Source of the DNA: Methylobacterium aquaticum
GTDB taxonomy: Bacteria > Pseudomonadota > Alphaproteobacteria > Rhizobiales > Beijerinckiaceae
Direction: 5' to 3'
NCBI RefSeq assembly: GCF_016804325.1
Contig: NZ_CP043630.1
Coordinates: forward strand, 1-64,000
DNA: 64,000 bases
This document shows, in pieces, positions 36,596 to 45,842 of the stretch. The notes beneath the pieces are model-generated. The model searched no databases. It worked only from the letters and a program-made list of their open reading frames with translations, and was not told the origin of the DNA. Made by a program: the position numbers and the translations under genes. The stretch's first letter is position 1. Every line of letters begins with the position of its first letter.

Positions 36596-36739
36596 CTACC
36601 GGAATAGGGTGGGGATCACGTCCTCGAGCGCGAAGAAGATCCCGACGAGCGCGATCACCAAGCTCGCCACGATCAGGCTCAAGGTCCGGAGCGGCAGGGT
36701 ACCCACAGGCCCCTGCCGCCGGGGATTACCCGGGCTCAC
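36596..36739 (-). CDS. Small membrane peptide (47 aa) coupled to mucR
   Basis: The GTG at 36739 lies one base past the mucR stop and gives a 47-residue peptide. It has a basic N-terminus (SPGNPRRQGPVG) and one strong membrane helix (TLSLIVASLVIALVGIFFAL), ending FR at TAG 36596. The close spacing suggests translational coupling. No family is recognised. A chance frame cannot be excluded. Confidence 0.5.
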   Translation of the reverse strand: MSPGNPRRQGPVGTLPLRTLSLIVASLVIALVGIFFALEDVIPTLFR

Positions 36740-36740
36740 G

Positions 36741-37240
36741 TCACTCCGCGGCGGTGGCAGTGGCCTTCTTCGGCCGGCCGCGGCGGGCCGGCGCGGGCTC
36801 GGCCGTCTTGATCTCCGCTTCCGCCTTCCGCGCTTCCGCCTGGTTGCGTCGGATCTGGCCGAGGCCGAGGCTCTTGGCGAGTTCCGAGCGCTGGGCGGCG
36901 TAGGCGGCCGCGACCATCGGGTAATCGTGCGGCAGGCCCCACTTCTGGCGGTACTGGTCGGGCGAGAGACCGCGGGTGCTGAGGTGGCGCTTCAGCGACT
37001 TGTAGGGCTTTCCGTCCTCAAGGCTGATGATGTGATCCGGCGTGACGGTCTTGCGGATCGGGACGGGGGGCGTGGGCTTCTCGACCTCAGGCGCCGGTGG
37101 TGCCGTCAGCTTCGCCAGGGCCGCATGGGTTGCCGCGATGAGACCCGGCAGCTCGGATGCCGGAACGTTGTTCTTCGTGACGTAGGCGCCGACGATGGCG
37201 GCGGCGAGGCCGATAAAATCGGTATCTTGCTGTACGATGT
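36741..37240 (-). pseudogene. mucR: Ros/MucR-family regulator, 5' end cut off by IS66 transposon
   Basis: The leftward frame reads IVQQDTDFIGLAAAIVGAYV..., then NNVPASELPGLIAATHAALAKL, then ISLEDGKPYKSLKRHLSTRGLSPDQY, the MucR/Ros core. The zinc-finger Cys residues are absent, as in some MucR-like proteins of alphaproteobacteria. The frame runs into the IS66 end at 37241 without a start. The missing ATGAATG lies on the far side of the transposon (42802-42816, or 3651-3665). Rejoined at the 8-bp target site it gives 168 codons. MucR proteins are global repressors, so loss here could change expression of exported or plasmid genes. Confidence 0.85.
37233..37240. repeat. Target-site duplication, left
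   Basis: TACGATGT directly left of the transposon. The same 8 bases follow its right end at 42802-42809 (and 3651-3658). Eight bp is the usual IS66 target duplication. Confidence 0.9.
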
Positions 37241-38705
37241 GTAATTACCCAGGGGTGCGGCCGGCATTGGCGTGACGCCGGTGGGGCGCTGGGGGCGGGG
37301 CGCACGGGGGCCTCTTGCCGAGAGCTGATTTCGCTGGTTCCCTCGTGAGATGGGCCGCAGCGATCTTGAGCGTTTGAGCAAGGAGGAGCTGATCGAGCTG
37401 GTGCTGCGGCTGCAGCGCCCGGAGAAGACCTCGCGCACCTCCTCCAAGCCGCCCTCGACCGATCGCAAGGAGCGGCGCGAGCAGGCCAAGCCCGGCGGCG
37501 CCAAGCCTGGTCACGAGGGGCATAGCCGCACGCTCAGCCCCGATCCGGACGAGGTCGTGGCCCACCGCCCGGGTCAGTGCCCCTGCTGCGGCGGCGCCCT
37601 AGCGGCGGACCTGCCGGCCGAGATCGTCAGCGTGTGCGAGCAGATCGAGTTGCCCGCGGTGATGCCGCTCGTCACCCAGCATCAGCGGCTCGCGGTGCGC
37701 TGCCCGTCCTGCGGAACTCGAGTTGTTGCCCCCGTGCCGAAGGAAGCGGCCAGCACGCCGTTCGGGCCGCGCCTGCACGCGGTGGCGACCTACCTGAAAA
37801 CCTTTCAGGCCCTCTCCTACGAGCGGCTGCAGGCGGTGATGGCCGACCTGTTCGGGCTCACTCTGAGCCAGGGCGGGCTGATGAACCTGCTGCGTCGGGC
37901 GCAGGGTCGGTTCGTGGAAGGCCGTGAAGCCGCGGTCTCGGCGCTGCGCCGAGCCGCGGTGGTGGCCTCGGACGAGACGGGCGTGCGCATCGAGGGCAGC
38001 ACCTCGTACCACTGGGTCTTCCGCTCGGACGAGGCGGTGGTGCATCACGCCGCCCCGACGCGGGCCGCCGCGGTGGTGCACGCGATGATGGACGGGCACC
38101 GGCCTGCCGTGTGGATCTCGGACCGCTACACCGCCCAGCAGGGGCACGGCGAGCGCCACCAGACCTGCCTGGCGCATCTGGCGCGCGACGTCACCTACGC
38201 GGTCGAGGTGAGTGACGACCCGGTGCCGCTGCGCCTGCAGCTGTGGCTCGGGTCGGTGTTCAGCCTGGCCGAGCGCGTCAGCGACTTGGCGGCCTCGACG
38301 CTAGCGGCCAAGCGCCGGGCGCTGGAGCGGCAGCTGTCCGACATCCTGTCCGCCCAAAGCCGCTGCGATCTGACCCGCGCTCTGCAAGCCAAGATCGGGC
38401 GAGCCCACGATCAGCTCCTGGTCTTCCTCGACCATCCCGGCCGCGTGGCGGTCACGAACAACGGGTGTGAGCGGGCGCTACGCCCGGCCGTGGTGCAGCG
38501 GAAGGTGACGAACGGCTATCGGGCCATGTGGGCGGCCGCAGGCGAAGCGGATGTGCGCACGGTCGTCGATACCGCTCGCCTCACGGGCGCCGAAACCTTC
38601 GCCACCCTCCTCAAGACCATCCGCGCCTGATCGCTTCCGCCGTTCGCCTCGTCGTCGACACGATCAGGCGGCTCGTGCACCGCGCCAGACCCCCTGGGTA
38701 ATTAC
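37241..38705 (+). mobile_element. IS66-family insertion sequence, left arm
   Basis: 1465 bp with GTAATTACCCAGGGG ends at both borders. It encodes one transposase and is in opposite orientation to the right arm at 41337-42801. Confidence 0.9.
37350..38630 (+). CDS. tnpC: IS66-family transposase (TnpC type), left arm
   Basis: 426 aa, identical to the transposase at 2262-3542 except for one Ile-to-Val change near the C-terminus (VRTVVDTARL). That change shows this is a distinct element and not a repeated read. The start has no strong ribosome-binding site. The domains are described in the 2262-3542 entry. Confidence 0.9.
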   Translation: MGRSDLERLSKEELIELVLRLQRPEKTSRTSSKPPSTDRKERREQAKPGGAKPGHEGHSRTLSPDPDEVVAHRPGQCPCCGGALAADLPAEIVSVCEQIELPAVMPLVTQHQRLAVRCPSCGTRVVAPVPKEAASTPFGPRLHAVATYLKTFQALSYERLQAVMADLFGLTLSQGGLMNLLRRAQGRFVEGREAAVSALRRAAVVASDETGVRIEGSTSYHWVFRSDEAVVHHAAPTRAAAVVHAMMDGHRPAVWISDRYTAQQGHGERHQTCLAHLARDVTYAVEVSDDPVPLRLQLWLGSVFSLAERVSDLAASTLAAKRRALERQLSDILSAQSRCDLTRALQAKIGRAHDQLLVFLDHPGRVAVTNNGCERALRPAVVQRKVTNGYRAMWAAAGEADVRTVVDTARLTGAETFATLLKTIRA

Positions 38706-38980
38706 TTCTCACGGGCTCGCGCCGTCTCAAGACTGATTACGAGACTTTGCTTCACATCTCGGCGGGTGCGATGCTGTTTGCCTCTATCGGTCGGCTTCTC
38801 GCATCAATCACTATGGGTTAACTCCTTCCTAACGGACTCTGAGGCCCGCAGCCTGTCTCAAATTATCTGACGACGGACAACACCCGCCTCGATACGCCGC
38901 CTTCACGCCCAGCGCGTCATCCAATCTCCTGCATAGCTCCGCAGCCAAAGCCAACACACAGGCTTTGGCTGCGGCCGACG
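38706..38980. other. Non-coding DNA inside the transposon
   Basis: 275 bp between the left IS66 arm and the AhpD-like gene. An inverted pair GCCAAAGCC / GGCTTTGGC near 38950-38975 could terminate the leftward operon. No gene was seen. Confidence 0.4.
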
Positions 38981-39532
38981 TCAATCCGCGATGCGCTTGG
39001 CCGATCCCGCATGCGGGAAGTCGACCTCAGTCTTGAACACCTCGTTGACGTAGTTTGTCAGCACGTTCGCCGCCACGTGCAACACGATCTCAACGGTCTG
39101 CGCATCCGTGTAGCCGGCTGCGCGCAAGGCCGCGACGTCGGCCTCCGTCACATCAGCGCGGGTCACCGCGACTTTGCGGGCGAAAGTGACCGCCGCGTCG
39201 GCACGGGCATCGGTCGACCGGCCTTCTCGGTTGGCCGCGATCTCCGCTTCTTCGAGCTTGTGGCGCTTGGCGAGCGCTGTGTGAGCTGCGTTGCAGTAAT
39301 CGCAGCCATTGACGTTCGCGATCGCCAGAGCGATCCGCTCACGCGTCGCAGCGTCGAGTGTACCGCGTGCGAGCGCCCCGGAGAAGGCGAGCACGCCTTC
39401 AAGGCCGGCTGGGCTCTGCGCCAGAACCTTGTAGAGGTTCGGCACGACGCCGAGTTTCTTACCTACGCCGTCGAGTAGGTCCTTGGCATTACCGGTCGCC
39501 GTGACCGGATCGACGGAAGCGATACGTTGCAT
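38981..39532 (-). CDS. AhpD/carboxymuconolactone decarboxylase-family protein
   Basis: The 183-aa protein has the peroxidase-type CxxC motif at C77-x-x-C80 with H84 (NGCDYCNAAH), preceded by RERIALAIANVNG. This is the signature of AhpD-like alkylhydroperoxidases and related thiol peroxidases, so it probably reduces peroxides or other oxidants using a thiol donor. AGGAG lies seven bases ahead of ATG 39532. It is the third gene of a leftward operon behind a DUF417 membrane protein and an exported peptide, 44 bases downstream of the DUF417 stop. The first read at 1-382 is damaged. Confidence 0.88.
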   Translation of the reverse strand: MQRIASVDPVTATGNAKDLLDGVGKKLGVVPNLYKVLAQSPAGLEGVLAFSGALARGTLDAATRERIALAIANVNGCDYCNAAHTALAKRHKLEEAEIAANREGRSTDARADAAVTFARKVAVTRADVTEADVAALRAAGYTDAQTVEIVLHVAANVLTNYVNEVFKTEVDFPHAGSAKRIAD

Positions 39533-39576
39533 AGTCAATCTCCTGATGATCGAGCAGTGACACGAAGCAGTGCAAG

Positions 39577-40104
39577 TCAGCTGCGGCCGAGGCGGATCGC
39601 CTTGAGAGAGTCGATGGCGATCCAAAGCGAAATGGCGAGCAGGCCCACGTCCTTGAGCAGGAACTGACCGATAGGAACCGAGATGGCGGGGAAGCCGATC
39701 TCCGGGGCAGCAACTCCGGGCGTCGAGGCCATGAAGCTCAGCGTCGTCGTGAAGAGGCCGGCTGAGAGGAAGCCTCCGAGCGCCGACAGCGCAGGATTGA
39801 CGAGCCGCGCGGCGATGAGAGCGCCGATGCTGAGTTCCAGCACGCCCAGGAGCGTTGAGAAGCCGCGCACGCTGAAGATGCTGTAGAACCAGCTCAACAG
39901 CGGGCTGTTGCTGACCAGCGGAACCAGCCCTTCCGCCTCGTACGCGGTGAACTTCATGCCGCCGAACCAGGCGTAGATGATCACGAGGGAGCCGTAGAGC
40001 GCCACACGGGTCAGGCGATCTGCGTGGCCATCGAACGCAACCAGCACATCGGTGACTCTGCCCGGGTAGCCGCTTCGGCCCAACGTTTGGGAATGCAGAG
40101 GCAT
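39577..40104 (-). CDS. RclC/YkgB-like DUF417 inner-membrane protein
   Basis: The 175-aa protein has about four membrane helices. The family phrase IYAWFGGMKFTAYEAEGLVPLVSNSPLLSWFY is followed by SVRGFSTLLGVLELSIGALI and FTTTLSFMASTPG. DUF417 includes E. coli RclC (YkgB), which belongs to a reactive-chlorine resistance operon. Together with the AhpD-like neighbour this suggests oxidant defence. GGAG lies 11 bases ahead of ATG 40104; longer upstream starts lack a site and run into the exported-peptide gene. The first read carries one deletion. Confidence 0.85.
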   Translation of the reverse strand: MPLHSQTLGRSGYPGRVTDVLVAFDGHADRLTRVALYGSLVIIYAWFGGMKFTAYEAEGLVPLVSNSPLLSWFYSIFSVRGFSTLLGVLELSIGALIAARLVNPALSALGGFLSAGLFTTTLSFMASTPGVAAPEIGFPAISVPIGQFLLKDVGLLAISLWIAIDSLKAIRLGRS

Positions 40105-40180
40105 GGATTTTCTCCGTGGAGGAAGCTGTCGTGGTGGAGATGACGCACACCTCCACCGGTTGAGCGGAGGAGGATGACCG

Positions 40181-40495
40181 TTACCGCGCCGGAACTTCGA
40201 TGCGAGCACCCCAGACGTTGATGGTCCGGGTAGCCGTCGTCTGAGCTTCTGACGCCGTGATCGGAGGCCGTTCCGACGAGGAGGTGTAAGCGGTCCCTCG
40301 CCCCTTACTGCGCAGCGGAACAGCACCTTCACCGCTGCGCGAGGTGCTGGGCGCGCCGACTGGATGGCCGGCCTCCGGCCGGATGAACTCATGTCCCCAA
40401 GCAGCGAAGGTGCGGCTTTCCTGGGCGGCGGCCGGCAGCGTGGTGGCGGCGAGAGCGGAGGCGATCGCGAACGCGACGGTGGTCGGTGTGGACAT
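40181..40495 (-). CDS. Small exported protein of the redox operon, second read
   Basis: Identical to 1030-1344, where it is described. It has a signal peptide and no known domain. It is transcribed away from the marR gene across a 165-bp operator region. Confidence 0.65.
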   Translation of the reverse strand: MSTPTTVAFAIASALAATTLPAAAQESRTFAAWGHEFIRPEAGHPVGAPSTSRSGEGAVPLRSKGRGTAYTSSSERPPITASEAQTTATRTINVWGARIEVPAR

Positions 40496-40571
40496 GGTGG
40501 TCTCCTTTTTGCGTGAGCGGCCGTCGGCGCTGGGTTGTCAGGAGCAGAGTGCGATGCAGCTCACCCGGTAG

Positions 40572-40634
40572 GTTTGATATAAAACCAGTGAGACCGGCCG
40601 CATGTGCGTTGGCGCACATGGTGTGATATCAAAC
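40572..40634. promoter_or_regulatory. Operator region between redox operon and marR
   Basis: Two nested inverted repeats are present. GTTTGATAT (40572-40580) pairs with ATATCAAAC (40626-40634), and CATGTGCG (40601-40608) pairs with CGCACATG (40613-40620). They lie midway between the divergent operon and marR, so they are probable MarR binding sites controlling both. The first read shows the same at about 1421-1483. Confidence 0.7.
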
Positions 40635-40660
40635 AAGCAGGAGGCTGGGACCCGCGGTGA

Positions 40661-41194
40661 GTGCCGCTCGCACGAGCGCTTGCTGAACCCATATGCATGA
40701 ACCGGGTGCCGCTTCCTGTTTGGAACCACGACGTGTCCATGCCCTACAGAATGACCCCCGACACGGCTGCAGCCATCGAGCGGGCCTGTATCTGTGTTGC
40801 CGTTCAGCGCGCTGCACGCGTGATCGGGCGCGAGTTCGATGCAGTATTCCGTAGCGTCGGGCTGTCAAACTGGCAGTTTACACTGCTCACCGTCCTTGCA
40901 CTCGGCGATCCGCCGACCATGCGTGAGTTGGCCGAGGAGCTTGCCCTCGACAAGAGCACTCTCACGGCCAACGTCAAATTGCTTGAGAAGCGCGGATTGA
41001 TCGCGACCGAGTCCGACACCCATGACCGACGTGCTCGGCGCGTGCGTCTGACGGAGTCGGGCCGCGCTCTCCTCGATGCGACCATTCCGCTGTGGGAGAA
41101 AGCGCAGGCCAATTGTGTGGGTCGCGTGGGCATTGCGCAGGCTGGCTCGCTGCGGCGGACACTTGCGACGCTGTCGAGCCGTGGTCGTGAATGA
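40661..41194 (+). CDS. MarR-family transcriptional regulator
   Basis: Up to 177 aa from the GTG at 40661; AGGAGG is 16 bases upstream, so an ATG at 40697 or 40739 is also possible. The winged helix reads PPTMRELAEELALDKSTLTANVKLLEKRGLIATESDTHDRRARRVRLTESGRALL. Two Cys lie close together in the first helix (RACICVAV), a possible oxidant sensor as in OhrR-type MarR proteins. It is divergent from the exported-peptide/DUF417/AhpD operon, which it probably represses until an oxidant inactivates it. The first read is frameshifted. Confidence 0.88.
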   Translation: MPLARALAEPICMNRVPLPVWNHDVSMPYRMTPDTAAAIERACICVAVQRAARVIGREFDAVFRSVGLSNWQFTLLTVLALGDPPTMRELAEELALDKSTLTANVKLLEKRGLIATESDTHDRRARRVRLTESGRALLDATIPLWEKAQANCVGRVGIAQAGSLRRTLATLSSRGRE

Positions 41195-41336
41195 ACACGA
41201 ACTCTGCAATCCACTTTTGATGAAATAAAAGAGGCGTTACCTCGCTGATATGCTGCGAGACATTGTAGTTTCTAAGTTTTTGTATGCTCCTACCATCATA
41301 ACCGGCAAGTGAAGTCCGAAATGCGAAGAAAAATTT

Positions 41337-42801
41337 GTAATTACCCAGGGGGTCTGGCGCGGTGCACGAGCCGCCTGATCGTGTCGACGACGAGGCGAAC
41401 GGCGGAAGCGATCAGGCGCGGATGGTCTTGAGGAGGGTGGCGAAGGTTTCGGCGCCCGTGAGGCGAGCGGTATCGACGATCGTGCGCACATCCGCTTCGC
41501 CTGCGGCCGCCCACATGGCCCGATAGCCGTTCGTCACCTTCCGCTGCACCACGGCCGGGCGTAGCGCCCGCTCACACCCGTTGTTCGTGACCGCCACGCG
41601 GCCGGGATGGTCGAGGAAGACCAGGAGCTGATCGTGGGCTCGCCCGATCTTGGCTTGCAGAGCGCGGGTCAGATCGCAGCGGCTTTGGGCGGACAGGATG
41701 TCGGACAGCTGCCGCTCCAGCGCCCGGCGCTTGGCCGCTAGCGTCGAGGCCGCCAAGTCGCTGACGCGCTCGGCCAGGCTGAACACCGACCCGAGCCACA
41801 GCTGCAGGCGCAGCGGCACCGGGTCGTCACTCACCTCGACCGCGTAGGTGACGTCGCGCGCCAGATGCGCCAGGCAGGTCTGGTGGCGCTCGCCGTGCCC
41901 CTGCTGGGCGGTGTAGCGGTCCGAGATCCACACGGCAGGCCGGTGCCCGTCCATCATCGCGTGCACCACCGCGGCGGCCCGCGTCGGGGCGGCGTGATGC
42001 ACCACCGCCTCGTCCGAGCGGAAGACCCAGTGGTACGAGGTGCTGCCCTCGATGCGCACGCCCGTCTCGTCCGAGGCCACCACCGCGGCTCGGCGCAGCG
42101 CCGAGACCGCGGCTTCACGGCCTTCCACGAACCGACCCTGCGCCCGACGCAGCAGGTTCATCAGCCCGCCCTGGCTCAGAGTGAGCCCGAACAGGTCGGC
42201 CATCACCGCCTGCAGCCGCTCGTAGGAGAGGGCCTGAAAGGTTTTCAGGTAGGTCGCCACCGCGTGCAGGCGCGGCCCGAACGGCGTGCTGGCCGCTTCC
42301 TTCGGCACGGGGGCAACAACTCGAGTTCCGCAGGACGGGCAGCGCACCGCGAGCCGCTGATGCTGGGTGACGAGCGGCATCACCGCGGGCAACTCGATCT
42401 GCTCGCACACGCTGACGATCTCGGCCGGCAGGTCCGCCGCTAGGGCGCCGCCGCAGCAGGGGCACTGACCCGGGCGGTGGGCCACGACCTCGTCCGGATC
42501 GGGGCTGAGCGTGCGGCTATGCCCCTCGTGACCAGGCTTGGCGCCGCCGGGCTTGGCCTGCTCGCGCCGCTCCTTGCGATCGGTCGAGGGCGGCTTGGAG
42601 GAGGTGCGCGAGGTCTTCTCCGGGCGCTGCAGCCGCAGCACCAGCTCGATCAGCTCCTCCTTGCTCAAACGCTCAAGATCGCTGCGGCCCATCTCACGAG
42701 GGAACCAGCGAAATCAGCTCTCGGCAAGAGGCCCCCGTGCGCCCCGCCCCCAGCGCCCCACCGGCGTCACGCCAATGCCGGCCGCACCCCTGGGTAATTA
42801 C
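41337..42801 (-). mobile_element. IS66-family insertion sequence, right arm, second read
   Basis: Same element as 2187-3650, with one more C near its right end. Left flank AAAAATTT, right flank TACGATGT. Confidence 0.9.
41412..42692 (-). CDS. tnpC: IS66-family transposase, right arm, second read
   Basis: Identical protein to 2262-3542, including the Ile that distinguishes it from the left-arm transposase. Confidence 0.9.
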   Translation of the reverse strand: MGRSDLERLSKEELIELVLRLQRPEKTSRTSSKPPSTDRKERREQAKPGGAKPGHEGHSRTLSPDPDEVVAHRPGQCPCCGGALAADLPAEIVSVCEQIELPAVMPLVTQHQRLAVRCPSCGTRVVAPVPKEAASTPFGPRLHAVATYLKTFQALSYERLQAVMADLFGLTLSQGGLMNLLRRAQGRFVEGREAAVSALRRAAVVASDETGVRIEGSTSYHWVFRSDEAVVHHAAPTRAAAVVHAMMDGHRPAVWISDRYTAQQGHGERHQTCLAHLARDVTYAVEVSDDPVPLRLQLWLGSVFSLAERVSDLAASTLAAKRRALERQLSDILSAQSRCDLTRALQAKIGRAHDQLLVFLDHPGRVAVTNNGCERALRPAVVQRKVTNGYRAMWAAAGEADVRTIVDTARLTGAETFATLLKTIRA

Positions 42802-42816
42802 TACGATGTCATTCAT
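42802..42816 (-). pseudogene. mucR: Severed start of the mucR-type gene, second read
   Basis: ATG AAT GAC ATC GTA on the minus strand. Its 8-base end is the right target-site duplication. It continues, across the transposon, into 37240-36741. Confidence 0.75.
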
Positions 42817-43211
42817 GTGCCTGGCCCTACTTGCTCACCCTTGTGCTACTCTAAGATAACGGGCGATTGGTTGGACGGGTCAAGCCTTGTTGCGAGGCAT
42901 CAGCACGTATTTCTTTTGAGCGTGGATTTCGAATGGACCGAGGCTGTTCGGCTTTCGATGACGGCTGAGTCGGGCGGGGTCACCTTTCAAGCAGATCGAC
43001 TGGCTGTGTGATCGCTCGCTGCCGCGCTTGTCGAGGAGCCAGCACCAGGCGGTTTCATGATCGATCGCGCGGTGGCGCCTTGAAATTCGTTCCCTGACGC
43101 AGCGTGCGCGGGGACACATCGCGCCGGTTGGCAGTTCCATATATTCCAATCATCGAAAAGCAGGCGGGCCGCAGACACAGGCCTGCACAGCATCAGGAGC
43201 CAGAATACCAT

Positions 43212-43478
43212 ATGAAGACCCGTATCGCTGCCGTCGTCACCGCGCTTGTCCTTGGCGTCGCCCCGATCTCGTCCGCCATGGCATTCGGCCCCGAGTTCCC
43301 GTTCGCGTCGTCCTCGCCCCGTGACGTCGAGACCACCGGTTCGATCGGTGGCCGCGCCAACACCAGCGTGCCGTTCTACGGCGCCTGCCCGATGAGCTCG
43401 GCCTCAGAGGGCAACGCCAACCAGCAGAACTTCCCGGTCAAGCAGTACGGCCAGACCGCCGGCGGACACCGCTGCTAA
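43212..43478 (+). CDS. Small exported protein (88 aa), second read
   Basis: Identical to 4061-4327: signal peptide ending at AMA, no known domain. Confidence 0.7.
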   Translation: MKTRIAAVVTALVLGVAPISSAMAFGPEFPFASSSPRDVETTGSIGGRANTSVPFYGACPMSSASEGNANQQNFPVKQYGQTAGGHRC

Positions 43479-43534
43479 CCGACGCAGCCACTGACGATCC
43501 TGGACCAACCATCCCGAACGGAAAGAACTCGACG

Positions 43535-43645
43535 ATGAGCGACATGAAGCTTCTGCGCGCCGTGTCCTACGGCATGATCGGTGTCCTGGCCGGTGGCCTC
43601 GCCATGACGGTCGTGGGTACTGCCAACGCCCTGATGGGTTTGTAA
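43535..43645 (+). CDS. Single-pass membrane peptide (36 aa), second read
   Basis: Identical to 4384-4494. Confidence 0.5.
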   Translation: MSDMKLLRAVSYGMIGVLAGGLAMTVVGTANALMGL

Positions 43646-43952
43646 TAGAGACGGAAGGGATGCCCGCGGGCGGCCCTTTTCCACGTTATGAGGACTCTTC
43701 CCCGATCGGCCGCGCGCGTGCCCCTACGCGGTGACAAGGTTCCGGCAACACCTCTTACGCCGTCATTCACTGCGCTTCTTAGCCTGCGGTTCAAGGATGT
43801 CCGGCATTCTGCCTTCATGATCTCGGGGCTGGGAGGCAGAACCTGAGGCAACCAGGCAATGACCTGGATGACAGAGCACAACGATACGGGAGATGGCCTC
43901 GTCCAGCTGGCAGCGACCGGTGGCGGGGCCTTCTATCGTGGAGTGGAGGGCT

Positions 43953-44387
43953 TCAGGTGGTTGGGTACGGCCCCTGGAACAGATCGCCCATGGCCTTGCG
44001 CCGGAACAGCGTGCGCCAGCGGCGGCGCTGATGCTCGTCGCGGTCGTGCAGCATGTGGCAGCGCTGGCAGAACGCCGCCAGGTTGGCGTCCTCGTTGTTG
44101 GCCGTATCGTGGTCGCGGTGAGCGGCAGCCAGCACCACCTTCGTGATGCGGACTCGGGCGAGCAAATCCTCGTCACGCAGCCGCTGCCGAAGTCTGCGTC
44201 CCCGGCCGTCGCGCCAGCCCGATACCTCGGCATCCCACCACCGGCCGTCGCCGAGGTGGAAGACCCGCTGGAGGTGCGGACGGGCGCATTCCTCGCACCG
44301 GCCCCGGGCTCGGCGGAAGCGGATCGCATCGGAGAGCTGCGGCCAGTCGATGGGATAGAAGAAGCGGTGCTCCGGCCGGATCGGCAT
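43953..44387 (-). CDS. HNH endonuclease, second read
   Basis: Identical to 4801-5235: two CxxC pairs around an HNH core. Confidence 0.8.
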   Translation of the reverse strand: MPIRPEHRFFYPIDWPQLSDAIRFRRARGRCEECARPHLQRVFHLGDGRWWDAEVSGWRDGRGRRLRQRLRDEDLLARVRITKVVLAAAHRDHDTANNEDANLAAFCQRCHMLHDRDEHQRRRWRTLFRRKAMGDLFQGPYPTT

Positions 44388-44692
44388 CCCTGCTCCCCGA
44401 CTCGGCGGGCCTCCATGCTGAAGGAGAGCCTATCAAGCTCTACGGTTAAGCCTACCTTGCCGGATGGGCCTGCGGGCGTCGGCACGACCCTGACTCACAG
44501 GGCCCTCGTGGCTGGGAGGCACACGCCAAGCGACCTCGCAGCTATTCGAGCCCTTGGTCGTCGCTTGACGTCCTGATGGCCGCCGAGCGCGCTGCCGAGT
44601 GCCACCGGTGATCGTCAGCAAGGCGCTGGGCGGTCTCGCGATACGGAGGCGCGCTCAGATAGCCGCGAACATATGGATGCTAAAACAGTCAC

Positions 44693-44738
44693 TTATCTAT
44701 AAGGTATCTGATAGCTACTAGTTAGCTATAAGATACCT
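44693..44738. repeat. Par-type repeat cluster I, second read
   Basis: Same as 5541-5586. Confidence 0.65.
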
Positions 44739-45097
44739 TTCCTATGCTCGCGTTGTAGCAGTTCCGTCGCCCGCTCGAACGCCTCGCCGAAGCCCCAGCC
44801 GTTCGCATCCGCGACTGCCGTGAAGGCGTCGATCGCTTCCTGCTTGGTCTTGATGTTGAACTGGACGTTGCGGCCGGTCCGGCGGCGGCGCTGCTGCTTT
44901 GGCTGCAGCGTGTCAGGCTTCGCCTCAGCCTTCACTGGCTCGCGGCTCTTGAAGCCAGCCGCCTCAGCCGCCTCCTTCACCACTGACGGCTTCGGTTTGT
45001 CACCGGCCGGCTTGCCCTTGGCTTTGGCCCAGGCAGCCGGATCGAAGCTGTCCAGTTCGTCCCCGAAGCCGAGCGGTGCGCGTTCCTTGGCGGTCAT
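44726..45097 (-). CDS. Small ParB-like partition protein, second read
   Basis: Identical to 5574-5945. Confidence 0.7.
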   Translation of the reverse strand: MTAKERAPLGFGDELDSFDPAAWAKAKGKPAGDKPKPSVVKEAAEAAGFKSREPVKAEAKPDTLQPKQQRRRRTGRNVQFNIKTKQEAIDAFTAVADANGWGFGEAFERATELLQREHRKGIL

Positions 45098-45783
45098 CAG
45101 GCGACCTCTCTCGCGGCCGCTGCCGCCTTAAGCTTCGCTACTACCTCGCCGGCGAACTCGCGGGCATTCTGGATCGCTTTGTCGAGGTTGCTGACCTGCG
45201 TGGCGGTGAGGTCCGAGAGCGTGCCGCCGTAGTCGAACAGGTCGCGGAAAGCGGCACGCTCGACGATCGCGGTTTCGAAGATCTCGATGCCCCCTGTTCT
45301 GAGCTGCTCGGACACGTTGCGGAGCGCGCGCGACGGGATCGCGGCGCTCGTGCGGGTCAGGACGACTGCATGCGGGATTTTGCGCCTCGACATCTTCTCC
45401 TGGTTCCGGATCAGCCGGATCGTCTTGGCACCGCCCTTGGCGTCCATCGAGGAGCCCTGGATCGGGATCACGACCAGGTCGGACATGCCGATTGCGTTCG
45501 AGACCATCAGGCTTGCCGTGCCCTCGAGGTCCACGATCACGAACTGTGACCCTTCCTCTGCCGCTTCGATCGCGTCGACCACACTATCCTCTGTCACGTC
45601 GCCGACGATCACGATGTTGTCCGGCTTCCCTGGCAGCTTCGCCCACTGCGAAATCCACCGCTCGGGATCGGCATCGATGATCGTGACGGCGGCGCCTCGG
45701 GCGGCGAGTTCAGTCGCAAGCAGCAGCGCCGAGGTGGTTTTCCCAGCCCCGCCCTTTGGATTGGCGAAGGATATGACTGTCAT
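45097..45783 (-). CDS. parA: ParA-family partition ATPase, second read
   Basis: Identical to 5945-6631. Confidence 0.88.
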   Translation of the reverse strand: MTVISFANPKGGAGKTTSALLLATELAARGAAVTIIDADPERWISQWAKLPGKPDNIVIVGDVTEDSVVDAIEAAEEGSQFVIVDLEGTASLMVSNAIGMSDLVVIPIQGSSMDAKGGAKTIRLIRNQEKMSRRKIPHAVVLTRTSAAIPSRALRNVSEQLRTGGIEIFETAIVERAAFRDLFDYGGTLSDLTATQVSNLDKAIQNAREFAGEVVAKLKAAAAAREVA

Positions 45784-45842
45784 GAGCATTTCCTACGCGA
45801 TTGAAATTCCAGGCGGAATGCCATTCGATCACAAACACCGTA

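Larger units (their letters stand above)
37241..42801. mobile_element. IS66 composite transposon carrying a redox operon
   Basis: Two inverted IS66 copies (37241-38705 and 41337-42801) enclose 2.63 kb of cargo: AhpD-like, DUF417, exported peptide and MarR genes. The outer flanks share TACGATGT, while the inner flanks (TTCTCACG and AAAAATTT) differ. The unit therefore moved as one piece into the start of mucR. Because the window is a circular read-through, the right half also appears at 1-3650. Confidence 0.88.
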
